Assembly: GCA_902809935.1 (NCBI GenBank)
Contig: LR778134.1
Coordinates: 124,001 to 188,000 of the forward strand
DNA from: Ruminococcaceae bacterium BL-4
GTDB taxonomy: Bacteria > Bacillota > Clostridia > Oscillospirales > Acutalibacteraceae
Length of the DNA stretch: 64,000 nucleotides
Direction of reading: 5' to 3'
This document shows, in pieces, positions 52,021 to 59,965 of the stretch. The notes under the pieces are model-generated. The model searched no databases. It worked only from the letters and a program-made list of their open reading frames with translations, and had not been told where the DNA came from. The position numbers and the translations under genes were made by a program. The number at the start of each line of letters is the position of its first letter. The first letter of the stretch is position 1.

Positions 52021-52331
52021 CTAAAAATTTTCTAAATTTGTTTAGTTTAATCAAAGAAATAATAATTATTGTTGTTTTAGTAGACGGTAACAAATTAGTC
52101 TTAACTAAACGGCAGCCGCCTTTTACAAAATCTCAATTTTAAACACACCCACGGAATCAATTTATTTAGGCCCGAAGATTTTCCAATAGATGTATGGTAA
52201 AACTTTACTTTATGATTGAATATGCTATCATAAAAAAGAAAGCTATAAAGCTATAATGATTAAATTATCATACCATATGGAAGCAGCCATCATCCAACTA
52301 TTTTCGACTCTTCTGGAAAGGAGGGCTCTTC
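52021..52331. other. AT-rich intergenic region upstream of the pilus operon
   Basis: About 310 bases without a gene. It holds an imperfect inverted repeat (GTTTAGTTTAA at 52040 with TTAACTAAAC at 52101) and an orphan TATAAT at 52252-52257 that could serve the pilus operon, though its -35 is poor. I looked for a c-di-GMP riboswitch and did not find the GEMM motifs. Confidence 0.5.
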
Positions 52332-53342
52332 ATTAAATCTCAAAAAGATATAACTCACTTCGAGCAAAACAAACCGGGTTCTTTATTTAAAATATCTCCT
52401 TATCATTTTGTCCTTAAAATGATTTGTCTCCTCTTCTTCTGTACTGTCTTTTTCTGCAGCTGTGGAAATTCCTCAAATCTTAATGCAAAAAATGCTTCTA
52501 ATTCTTCAGCTATAGTGGGAGCCACTTCCTTTCCGATTCAGAATCTTCCAAAAGTTTCTGCAACGAATCAGGTAATTCAAGAAAACAATGCCGTCTTAGA
52601 TATTGGAAATATCTCACAGGGATATTTTTTAGCCTCCTATTCCGGTGATCAGACAAAGCGTGCTAAATTGCGGGTCGTAAAAGACGACCAAACGTATTAT
52701 TATGATTTGGTCTATGGAAAAGCAGACGCATTTCCGCTTTCTCTCGGAAACGGAACTTACGAAGCAACCATCTTTCAGCAAATTGCAGATGACCGTTATG
52801 CTGCAATTCTAACAAACTCTTTTTCCGTAGAACTCAAAGATGAATTTTCTCCTTTTCTGGTTTCCACGCAATATATTCCCTTCTCCAGCGATAGTACCGC
52901 TGTGCAAAAAGCGTACGAGCTTTCTTCTGATTGTCATTCCGATGCGGAGGTTCTATCAAAAATATATAATTATATCAAAGACCATATCTCTTACGATAAA
53001 GAAAAGGCTGCTTCTCTAAAAACGATCTATATTCCGAATCCTGATGAGACGCTCAGCAATCAAAAAGGGATCTGCTATGATTATGCTTCTCTTGCAGCTG
53101 TGATGCTGCGTGCAAACGGGATTCCTACAAAAATGATTTTTGGCTATGTAGGAAAAAACGATCTCTACCACGCATGGAATATGGTTTATCTGCAAAACGC
53201 CGGATGGATTTCGGTAAAATTTAAAGCAGATTCCAATGAATGGACCCGAATCGACTCCACTTTTGCAGCCAGTATGAGTGACAGCTCTCTGTCAACTTTT
53301 ATCGGAGACGGTTCTCACTATACAAACCGCTATATTTACTGA
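52332..53342 (+). CDS. Lipoprotein with transglutaminase-like domain; likely ATT start
   Basis: The mature part is an extracellular transglutaminase-like (papain-fold) domain with Cys in GICYDYASLAAVMLRANGIP, His in YHAWNMVY and Asp in TRIDSTF. The catalytic triad is complete. An N-terminal hydrophobic stretch ends FFCSCGNSSN, a weak lipobox. The first ATG (52419) has no SD. The frame is open upstream to 52260 without ATG, GTG or TTG. A strong SD AAAGGAGGG (52317-52325) sits 6 bases before ATT at 52332, which gives a 336-aa product with a normal cytoplasmic head KSQKDITHFEQ before the helix. It is the first gene of the pilus operon. Alternatives are a start at 52419 (307 aa) or a disrupted ATG. 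Confidence 0.75.
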   Translation: MKSQKDITHFEQNKPGSLFKISPYHFVLKMICLLFFCTVFFCSCGNSSNLNAKNASNSSAIVGATSFPIQNLPKVSATNQVIQENNAVLDIGNISQGYFLASYSGDQTKRAKLRVVKDDQTYYYDLVYGKADAFPLSLGNGTYEATIFQQIADDRYAAILTNSFSVELKDEFSPFLVSTQYIPFSSDSTAVQKAYELSSDCHSDAEVLSKIYNYIKDHISYDKEKAASLKTIYIPNPDETLSNQKGICYDYASLAAVMLRANGIPTKMIFGYVGKNDLYHAWNMVYLQNAGWISVKFKADSNEWTRIDSTFAASMSDSSLSTFIGDGSHYTNRYIY

Positions 53343-53386
53343 CTATTAAGATGATTTTTAATATACGATACAACAGGAGGGATTTC

Positions 53387-54433
53387 ATGCGCACTCATAA
53401 ACCAAAAGGACTTTCCCCTACTCTGCTCTCTCTCTTTTTTAACAGTCTGGGGGTTCTGCTAAAAGCGGGAATTCCAATTCAGAATTGCCTATCTCTGATG
53501 CTGGAGGATTCCAAAGACGACAGCCTAAAAGAAATCCTCTCTAAACTCAACGCAGAAATTCAAACAACTTTTCAGCTGCATCTTGCCATGCAGAAAATTA
53601 GTCTTTTCCCTCAATACGCAATACAAATGGTAAAAATCGGAGAAACTTCCGGGCGACTACAAACAGTTTGTGAATCTCTTGCAGATTATTACGAACAAAA
53701 AAACGCCATTACTACACAAATCAAGCATTCCATTTTAAATCCTGTGATTTTAATCTGTGTAGTAAGTGCTGTGATTACATTTTTGGTCATTAAAGTTCTT
53801 CCTATTTTTAAAAACGTCTATGCACAGCTAGGAATTTACATGGAACAAAATTCTATGATTTTGGCTGCACTAATTATTGGAAAAGCTGCAATGATTCTCT
53901 CTTTGATTCTGCTTCTTTTCCTGGGAATCTGTGCGCTTATGACACTTTTCCCCGGAGGAAAAAAGCGGGTGCTTCATATGATTATTAAAATTCCAAAAAT
54001 CAAAAAAATCATTTCTGGATTTTTAGTTTCACAGTTTTCTTCTGCACTCTCGATGCTGCTGCAAAGCGGTATGGACCCTAAACATGCTCTGGATCTTTCC
54101 TCCAGTGTTATTCAAAATGAATTTCTGGATGATAAACTGATCCACTGCAAAAAAGATTTTAAAAATGGGACTTCTATTGCAGAAGCGTTGGCAAAAAATC
54201 AAATTTTCAGCCCATTTCATACCAGTATCCTCCTAACTTCCGACAAAGCCGGCGCAACCGATCAGGCTTTAAAAAAGCTCTCCGAACAAATCATGGAAAG
54301 CTCCATGGAATCCCTAGAAAACATGGTGAGTTTCATGGAACCGATTCTAGTTGCTGTGCTTTCAGTCATAATTGGTATCATTCTTCTTTGCATTATGCTG
54401 CCGCTGATCGGTATTCTGTCTTCTATGGGCTAA
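53387..54433 (+). CDS. pilC: Type IV pilus/type II secretion inner-membrane platform protein (PilC/GspF)
   Basis: This 348-aa platform protein has two T2SSF repeats (about 18-140 with LKAGIPIQNCLSLMLEDS, about 215-335 with LLQSGMDPKHALDLSS). It has three helices (about 120-140, 165-190 and 315-340). It organises pilin insertion and connects to the ATPase. ATG 53387 has a GGAGGG SD; the longer frame from 53351 is not supported. It follows the lipoprotein gene by 44 bases. Confidence 0.93.
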   Translation: MRTHKPKGLSPTLLSLFFNSLGVLLKAGIPIQNCLSLMLEDSKDDSLKEILSKLNAEIQTTFQLHLAMQKISLFPQYAIQMVKIGETSGRLQTVCESLADYYEQKNAITTQIKHSILNPVILICVVSAVITFLVIKVLPIFKNVYAQLGIYMEQNSMILAALIIGKAAMILSLILLLFLGICALMTLFPGGKKRVLHMIIKIPKIKKIISGFLVSQFSSALSMLLQSGMDPKHALDLSSSVIQNEFLDDKLIHCKKDFKNGTSIAEALAKNQIFSPFHTSILLTSDKAGATDQALKKLSEQIMESSMESLENMVSFMEPILVAVLSVIIGIILLCIMLPLIGILSSMG

Positions 54434-54450
54434 AAAGGGGTGGTTTTCAG

Positions 54451-54768
54451 ATGAAAAAGCGCTCTTCCGGCGGATTAAAAGCTCTATTTTTGACCATCTG
54501 TCTGCTGGGAATCATTTTTGTGCTGCTCTTTCAACATACCGGTGCTCTTTCTAAATCTCTCGAAACACAATCTCAACAAGCAGCACAAACTGCCGTCAGC
54601 CGGGCTTTAATGACCTGTTATGCGGTGGAAGGCTGCTATCCTTCCAACACAGATTATTTAGAACAAAATTACGGATTGTATATTGATCATCAAAAATACC
54701 TAGTGGACTACCGCATATTTTCCACCAATGTAATGCCGGAAGTTCACCTAATTCCGCGCTCTACCTAA
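54451..54768 (+). CDS. Small membrane-anchored pilus-cluster protein
   Basis: This 105-aa protein has one N-terminal helix (LKALFLTICLLGIIFVLLFQ) and an external part with YAVEGCYPSNTDYLEQNYGL. No prepilin-peptidase site (G|F-x4-E) is present. Similar proteins accompany PilC and PilT genes in Clostridia, but function is unknown. It may be a minor-pilin-like or anchor protein. ATG 54451 follows GGGGTGG. Confidence 0.72.
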   Translation: MKKRSSGGLKALFLTICLLGIIFVLLFQHTGALSKSLETQSQQAAQTAVSRALMTCYAVEGCYPSNTDYLEQNYGLYIDHQKYLVDYRIFSTNVMPEVHLIPRST

Positions 54769-54810
54769 ATCTTCTAAATAGGATTGATCAACAGAAAGGA
54801 GGTACCTATT

Positions 54811-55290
54811 ATGCAGCATTTCATAACCGAAAAGGAACATCCCATTCCGCGACTTTTGATTCCGTTTCTTCTCGTTTGTCTTTTTGCAGTCTGCACCATT
54901 ATTGTGACGATTTCAGGTCTGAAGGCTTATCTGAAGATTCAGAAAGACACCGATCTTGCCTATCAAGGCCGTACAGGTGCCTCCTATCTTGCAAACCGTC
55001 TGCGCGGAACTGAAGGAACTGTCTCTCTGAAAGACGACCACACCATTCTTCTTACCGAAGATGAAAACGGCAGCACCTATGAAACCTACATTTATTTTTC
55101 TGACCATACTCTTTGGGAAAGTACCGTCCTTTCCGGAAGCGAACCAATCAACTCTGAAAAGATTGTAGAAACCTCCGATTTTTCCGTTCATTGGATTGCT
55201 TCTGACCTTCTTTCGTTTTCCATCACCGGAACAGATGGAAAACAAGATACGCGTACTGTTTATCTTGGAAGGGAGGCTCTTAGCAGATGA
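54811..55290 (+). CDS. DUF4860-like pilus-cluster protein
   Basis: This 159-aa protein has one helix (residues about 15-38) and then a segment LAYQGRTGASYLANRLRGTEG, matching clostridial DUF4860 proteins found with pilus genes. The rest is beta-rich (ETYIYFSDHTLWES). It resembles a pseudopilin in layout (helix then beta domain) but lacks the usual cleavage motif. SD AAAGGAGG, ATG 54811. Confidence 0.72.
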   Translation: MQHFITEKEHPIPRLLIPFLLVCLFAVCTIIVTISGLKAYLKIQKDTDLAYQGRTGASYLANRLRGTEGTVSLKDDHTILLTEDENGSTYETYIYFSDHTLWESTVLSGSEPINSEKIVETSDFSVHWIASDLLSFSITGTDGKQDTRTVYLGREALSR

Positions 55291-55727
55291 AAAGCCACTC
55301 AAAATCAGTAGGTCTGTTGATCGAAATTTCCATTTCCATTTTGTTTTTTTCCTTATTCTGTGCCATTGCGCTACAGCTGTTTGTTCACGCAAAAACGATG
55401 AGTGAAAATTCTGTACTTAAAACAAAGGCAATGAACTGTGCACAATCAGTGGCTGATTTGTTCCGCTCTAATGAAGATTTTGATGAGCTGATCAAAGAAC
55501 AATATCCAAATGCTTCTATTCTGCAAAACCAAATCGTAATCTCGCTCGATAAAGATATGCAGCCCACCTCTTCCGACTCCGGAACTTATCAACTCACTGC
55601 CTCTCTAAACGAGGAACAAAACGAGACCGGGATTATGAAAATTGCTCAGATTTCTGTTCATTCAGAAAGCACGTCTCTTTGTTCTTTGGAAACAAAAAAG
55701 TATTTTTCTAAGGAGGCGGCTTCATGA
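55287..55727 (+). CDS. Pilin-like protein (PilV/type II pseudopilin layout)
   Basis: This 146-aa protein starts MKSHSKSVGLLIEISISILFF. The SVGLLIEISISI run has a Glu five residues after Gly-type position, similar to type III-less prepilin cleavage (G|LLIEISI), so it may be a true pseudopilin. A beta-rich domain follows. It overlaps the previous gene by ATGA. Confidence 0.72.
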   Translation: MKSHSKSVGLLIEISISILFFSLFCAIALQLFVHAKTMSENSVLKTKAMNCAQSVADLFRSNEDFDELIKEQYPNASILQNQIVISLDKDMQPTSSDSGTYQLTASLNEEQNETGIMKIAQISVHSESTSLCSLETKKYFSKEAAS

Positions 55728-56221
55728 ATCGATGGAACCATAGGAAAAAAATTGAAGTGGGCACCAATATCGGGTTTGTCTCACTGCTGATGATTTTTCT
55801 TACTTTATGTCTCACCTGTTTCTGTGTATTGGCTCTTTCAATCGCTTCCAAAGACAGCCGCCTTACAGAACGAAGTCTCGATTATACGCAAAGCTATTAT
55901 CAGGCAGACGAATTAAGTCAAGAAACCCTGCAAAAACTTGATCTTGAACTTTCTACGATTAAACAAAACACCAGTGATCCTACTCAATATTATGCACAGA
56001 CTTCAAATTTTCTGGGAACACTTGGGCAGAATGCCAAATATGAAGAAGCAGATCATACGGTTACATTGACTTATTCTATCAGCGGAAAATCCAAGCTGCT
56101 GCAAGTGATCCAGATTAATGCGCCATCCGAAAAGACGTGCTATACTGTTTTATCTACCCATACGATTTCTCTGCCCGACGATCTCTCCGGGCAGTCCCAA
56201 AATCTTTGGAAAGGGAATTGA
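55724..56221 (+). CDS. Pilus-cluster membrane protein, PilX-like
   Basis: This 165-aa protein has a basic head MNRWNHRKKIE, then GTNIGFVSLLMIFLTLCLTC (helix about 16-42) and an external coiled/helix-rich domain (YTQSYYQADELSQETLQKL). The layout resembles PilX/GspK minor pilins. It overlaps the previous gene by ATGA. Function is inferred only from context. Confidence 0.7.
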   Translation: MNRWNHRKKIEVGTNIGFVSLLMIFLTLCLTCFCVLALSIASKDSRLTERSLDYTQSYYQADELSQETLQKLDLELSTIKQNTSDPTQYYAQTSNFLGTLGQNAKYEEADHTVTLTYSISGKSKLLQVIQINAPSEKTCYTVLSTHTISLPDDLSGQSQNLWKGN

Positions 56222-56225
56222 TCTT

Positions 56226-57290
56226 ATGAAAATTCAGGAACTGCTCACACAAGCTGTTACAAAATCTTGTTCTGATGTGTTTATTATTTCTCATCTGCCG
56301 GTCACATTTAAATGTAATGGAAAGTTTATTCATGCAAATAAAACGCTTCTCTCTCCTCAGGAAACAGAAGAACTGATTTCTCAGATTTATGTTCTTGCAG
56401 GAGACCGAAAGATGGATACTTTACTGCAAACTGGAGATGACGATTTTTCGTTTTCCATTAATGGTTTGGGGCGATTTCGGGCAAATACCTATCGTCAGCG
56501 TGGTTCTCTTGCTGCCGTGATCCGCATCATTTTCTTTCAGCTGCCGGACCCAACAAAGCTGGGTATCCCGGACCAGGTAATGAAACTGAGCGAACTAACC
56601 AGCGGTCTGGTACTTGTTACAGGCCCTGCCGGGAATGGAAAATCCACGACACTTGCCTGTTTAATCGATCGAATCAACAAAACTCGCAGCGGCCATATCA
56701 TTACAATGGAAGACCCCATTGAATATATTCACCGCCATAATCAATGTATTGTCTCTCAGCGGGAGGTGGCTTCCGATACCAAGAACTATGTAACCGCTCT
56801 GCGCGCCGCACTTCGGCAAGCACCAAACGTTCTGCTGCTGGGGGAAATGCGGGATCTGGATACAATCGAAACAGCTATGACTGCCGCAGAAACCGGGCAG
56901 CTGATTTTTTCTACTTTGCATACCAATAACGCAGTCAGCACAATTGACCGCATCATCGACGTTTTTCCCACCAATCAGCAGCATCAAATCCGCTTGCAGC
57001 TTTCGATGGTGCTCAAGGCCGTTGTTTCACAGCAGCTTCTTCCCACTGTTGATGGTGGGATGGTGCCAGCCTTTGAAATTATGATCTGTAATCTGGCTGT
57101 ACAAAATATGATTCGCGAAGAAAAAGTTCATCAACTGGATTCTGTTATTTTTTCCGGCAGCAAAGAAGGAATGATTTCAATGGATACCAGCATTTTTAAC
57201 CTTTGCAAAGCGGGTAAAATCAGCAAAAAAGTTGCTCTCGAACGCTGCCTTGATCGAAATTCTATGGAAGCTCAGCTTAAAACGATTTAA
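56226..57290 (+). CDS. pilT: PilT-type retraction ATPase
   Basis: This 354-aa secretion ATPase has the N-terminal PAS-like domain and a RecA core: Walker A GPAGNGKSTT, Asp box MEDPIEYIHRH, Walker B/His motifs VLLLGEMRDLDTIETAMTAAETG and STLHTNNAVSTIDR. It has no zinc Cys4 motif of extension ATPases (PilB), and its size fits PilT. It is the only ATPase in the operon. ATG 56226 follows AAAGG; the 108-base longer frame runs over the previous gene and is rejected. Confidence 0.93.
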   Translation: MKIQELLTQAVTKSCSDVFIISHLPVTFKCNGKFIHANKTLLSPQETEELISQIYVLAGDRKMDTLLQTGDDDFSFSINGLGRFRANTYRQRGSLAAVIRIIFFQLPDPTKLGIPDQVMKLSELTSGLVLVTGPAGNGKSTTLACLIDRINKTRSGHIITMEDPIEYIHRHNQCIVSQREVASDTKNYVTALRAALRQAPNVLLLGEMRDLDTIETAMTAAETGQLIFSTLHTNNAVSTIDRIIDVFPTNQQHQIRLQLSMVLKAVVSQQLLPTVDGGMVPAFEIMICNLAVQNMIREEKVHQLDSVIFSGSKEGMISMDTSIFNLCKAGKISKKVALERCLDRNSMEAQLKTI

Positions 57291-57503
57291 CTTTTTTGTT
57301 GGAATTTTCGTCTTGAATTATTAAAAATTTTTAAATCAATCCAAAACTTGTTTTAAATAAATATGAATAATTTTTTAATTATTTTGCAACAATGTTTGAA
57401 TTTTGTTCGTATAAAAATATTTTAGCGAGAATTTTGCAATGTTTATTGTAAATTATTGCAAAACTGGGTTGCAATTTATAAAACAGTCTGTTATAATACA
57501 GAC
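57291..57503 (+). repeat. TTGCAAT-rich control region with inverted repeat
   Basis: About 210 AT-rich bases without a gene. TTTTGCAAT (57432-57440) and ATTGCAAAA (57455-57463) form a 9-bp perfect inverted repeat with a 14-base loop. A further TTGCAAT (57469-57475) overlaps the -35 box of the downstream promoter, and TTTTGCAA also occurs near 57381. It looks like an operator cluster. Confidence 0.55.
57469..57497 (+). promoter_or_regulatory. Strong promoter of the downstream non-coding transcript
   Basis: -35 TTGCAA (57469-57474), 17-base spacer, perfect -10 TATAAT (57492-57497). Predicted start near 57504. Confidence 0.8.
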
Positions 57504-57809
57504 AAAGAAAACCAAAAGGGGTGAATCCAATGGCATAGAAAAAATGGAACGCCGTATTCCGAAAACGACAAAATTTTATGAGGAGTGGATTCCAATGTAC
57601 CAAGTTCTTAGGAGTGAAACTTCTGTATCAACAAAAATAAAAATTAAGGGATGAGTCCCATGTACCAAAACTTTTAAAATTTTTGGTAAAATTAAGCTGT
57701 GACTTTTAAAAGCACAGACTGTTTTGATTCATTCAGTTTCATAAAACATAAATAAAAAAGGGCCAAACACAGCGAGTGAAATTTTTCACCCTATGTGTTT
57801 GGCCCTTTT
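57504..57809 (+). ncRNA. Candidate non-coding RNA with three SD-ATG modules at 65-nt spacing
   Basis: From the promoter to a strong terminator the transcript of about 300 bases has no long ORF. Three modules of a purine-rich SD, then (T/C)CCA or CC, then ATG occur at 57530, 57595 and 57660, spaced exactly 65 bases. Each would start a very short frame: Met-Ala-stop, 19 codons beginning MYQVLRSETS, and MYQNF. The two later modules share ATGTACCAA. A weak CTGTG/CACAG hairpin follows. Non-coding status is inferred; leader peptides are also possible. Confidence 0.45.
57756..57809 (+). terminator. Strong terminator of the 57504 transcript
   Basis: AAAAGGGCCAAACACA pairs with TGTGTTTGGCCCTTTT (57756-57771 with 57794-57809), with an inner GTGAAA/TTTCAC stem. 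Confidence 0.9.
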
Positions 57810-57940
57810 CTTCGTGATTTTTTCTGTTTTTATTGAAAGTGAATTTTTTTATTTTATTAAGATTGCCCTTTTTAATTTTTTACGGCTTTGGCTATTCCCA
57901 AAAATAAAAAAACGTGTAAAATGGAATTGTAAATCTTTGT

Positions 57941-58039
57941 ACAGAGTAGAAAGTACGCATAAAGTGCCGATGGACGGGAAGTTGCTGTCGGACGACGCGG
58001 TCGAAATACGACCGGATGATGTGCTTTCGCATCCGCTGT
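57941..58039 (+). ncRNA. THF (folate) riboswitch
   Basis: The leader shows GAGTAGA..GCATAAAGTGCCG near its start, GGGAAGT and ACGACGCGGTC internally, and CGGATGATGTG ... GCATCCGCT at its end, with outer helix ACAG/CTGT. These match the class I tetrahydrofolate riboswitch. It ends 54 bases before the folT start. A hairpin CACAAAAGAG/CTCTGTTTGTG (58041-58063) lies between, close to the SD, suggesting translational control. Confidence 0.9.
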
Positions 58040-58093
58040 CACAAAAGAGTCTTCTCTGTTTGTGGCATCGCCGATTTCAGAGGAGGAATCAAT

Positions 58094-58606
58094 ATGAAAA
58101 ATCATTCCACACTGATCCGGCTAACTACAATCGCATTTCTTGTAGCGCTGGATATCATTCTCGGTCGGTTTTGTTCCATCAGTACCCCAATCGCCCGAAT
58201 CGGGTTCGGCTTTATCCCTGCTTCTTTATTGGGCTTTCTTTTCGGCCCTTTGGTGGGTGGTCTTGGATGTGCTGTTGCAGATATCCTTGGAACTTTTCTT
58301 TTTCCGACCGGTGCTTATTTTCCCGGAATCACACTGACGAGCTTTCTCGCGGGCGCTCTTTATGGGCTGATCCTTCATAACCGCCCAATCTCTTGGCTGC
58401 GCTCTCTGACCGCCGCTTTCTGTGTCTGCACCACACAGCTGCTTCTTAACAGCTTCTGGCTTTCGATGATCACAGATACTTCTCTTGCGGCGCTGCTTTC
58501 TGTTCGCTTTATCAAGAGTGCCGTTATGGTGCCGGTTATCACAATGGGCATCGAGCTCTTGTACCCACGGTTGATTCCAATCGCTCAAAAGCATCTTTCT
58601 AATTAA
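58094..58606 (+). CDS. folT: Folate ECF transporter S component FolT
   Basis: This 170-aa protein has about six helices and the FolT motifs FLVALDIILGRFCSI and ARIGFGFIPASLLGFLFGP. It binds folates and imports them with a shared EcfAA'T module. The THF riboswitch upstream independently supports the substrate. The ATG at 58094 follows GAGGAGG; the longer frame to 58016 runs into the riboswitch. Confidence 0.95.
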   Translation: MKNHSTLIRLTTIAFLVALDIILGRFCSISTPIARIGFGFIPASLLGFLFGPLVGGLGCAVADILGTFLFPTGAYFPGITLTSFLAGALYGLILHNRPISWLRSLTAAFCVCTTQLLLNSFWLSMITDTSLAALLSVRFIKSAVMVPVITMGIELLYPRLIPIAQKHLSN

Positions 58607-58615
58607 TCAGCATAA

Positions 58616-58655
58616 AAATCCCGCCCGGCTACAAAAGCGCTGGGCGGGTCTTTTT
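58616..58655. terminator. Terminator between folT and mtaD
   Basis: CCCGCCC pairs with GGGCGGG (58620-58626 with 58642-58648), extended by GC pairs, and T-rich sequence follows. Convergent genes. Confidence 0.85.
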
Positions 58656-59952
58656 ATTTATTTTTTGCGGCTTGTTCTGCCATTTTCTTCTTTTCGGCAA
58701 TAATTTCATTTGCTTGCTGATAAATTTTCTCCGGATCTTCTCCGATTGAGAATTTCCCATCTTCATAAAGAATTTTTCCAGCAACCATTGTCATCTTTAC
58801 ATTTTGCTTACTGCCACTGTAAACCAGATTCTTTAAAAGATTATTCTCGGGCTGCATATTTGGCTGATGAAGATCAATCATGATTAAATCAGCCTGCTGT
58901 CCTTTAGAAAGTGTTTTACAATTCGAAAGCCGCATAGCTTTCGCACCGCCTACCGTTGCCATGCGAAGAACTGTATTAGCATCCATCGCAGAGGCATCGT
59001 TGAGTGAAAGCTTCTGCAATGCCGTCGTCAAAAACATCTCCCGGAACATATCGAGGCAATTATTACTCGCCGGTCCGTCTGTTCCAATCGCAAGATTGAT
59101 CTTTTTCTTTTCCATCTCGCACAGTGGAGCGATCCCGCTGGCAAGCTTTGCATTGGAAGCCGGATTCGTAATGACTGAAATTCCACGCTTTACACAGATA
59201 TCAAGGTCCTGAGGTGTCATATGGACGCAATGGAATCCGCCTCCGCCGAAGTCAAACAGATGAAGACTATCCATAAAAGCGGTCGGCGTCATCCCGGTTC
59301 TCTTTTTACACTGCTCCACTTCAGAAACGCTCTCGGAATTATGCACATAGACCGGCGCCTCAAATTCATATGCTAATTTTGCAATCTTTTTCATGCGCTC
59401 CGGAGCTGTGGTATATTCCGCATGGAATCCCAACTGATGCGTGATTAACGGGTCAAAATCATTAAACGTCTTATGGTCTTCTGAAAGTTCTTCGGGACTG
59501 CTGGTAAAATCGTTGACACTGCCGCAGAGGACCATTCGAAAGCCACTCTCAACAGCAGCCTGTGCCGCCTCTTCCGGAAAAAGATACATATCAAAGCACG
59601 CCGTAATTCCGCTTGTCAGATATTCCAGAATTGCAAGCTTGGTAAGCGGGCCAATATCTTTTTTCCGAAGCTGTGCCTCCATCGGAAACACCTGCTGATT
59701 GAGCCAATCTAAAAGCGGCAGGTCGTCTGCATAAGAACGCAAGAAGGTCATCGGAGAATGGGTATGCGCATTTTTGAATCCCGGAAGAATCAGATTTTCT
59801 CTGCCGTCGATTGTACGGTCAAAAGATTCTCTATCCTCTTTTTCCGGACCGACATAAGTGATTTGATCATCATTTGTCCGAAGTTCTCCGAGAAATACAG
59901 GCTTTCCCTCTTCCATGGTTTCTATTTTTACATTTCGTAGCCGAATTTTCAT
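58654..59952 (-). CDS. mtaD: 5-methylthioadenosine/S-adenosylhomocysteine/5'-deoxyadenosine deaminase (MtaD)
   Basis: This 432-aa amidohydrolase deaminates MTA, SAH or 5'-deoxyadenosine. Metal ligands are visible in GFKNAHTHSPMTFLR (HxH), HNSESVSEVE/FHCVHMTP and IGTDGPASNN. Members of this group include DadD, which prefers 5'-deoxyadenosine. It is third in the pnp-mtnA-mtaD transcript with 13 bases to mtnA. The set can channel the deaminated nucleoside to the phosphorylase. SD AAGGAGG. Confidence 0.92.
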   Translation of the reverse strand: MKIRLRNVKIETMEEGKPVFLGELRTNDDQITYVGPEKEDRESFDRTIDGRENLILPGFKNAHTHSPMTFLRSYADDLPLLDWLNQQVFPMEAQLRKKDIGPLTKLAILEYLTSGITACFDMYLFPEEAAQAAVESGFRMVLCGSVNDFTSSPEELSEDHKTFNDFDPLITHQLGFHAEYTTAPERMKKIAKLAYEFEAPVYVHNSESVSEVEQCKKRTGMTPTAFMDSLHLFDFGGGGFHCVHMTPQDLDICVKRGISVITNPASNAKLASGIAPLCEMEKKKINLAIGTDGPASNNCLDMFREMFLTTALQKLSLNDASAMDANTVLRMATVGGAKAMRLSNCKTLSKGQQADLIMIDLHQPNMQPENNLLKNLVYSGSKQNVKMTMVAGKILYEDGKFSIGEDPEKIYQQANEIIAEKKKMAEQAAKNK

Positions 59953-59965
59953 AAAGATTTCCTCC

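Noticed and set aside
52040-52110. Inverted repeat GTTTAGTTTAA/TTAACTAAAC.
   Set aside because: Imperfect, 50 bases apart, AT-rich; likely chance in such sequence.
51943-52331. Possible c-di-GMP riboswitch between a diguanylate cyclase and a pilus operon.
   Set aside because: No GEMM-I or GEMM-II core motifs found on either strand by eye; only AT-rich sequence.
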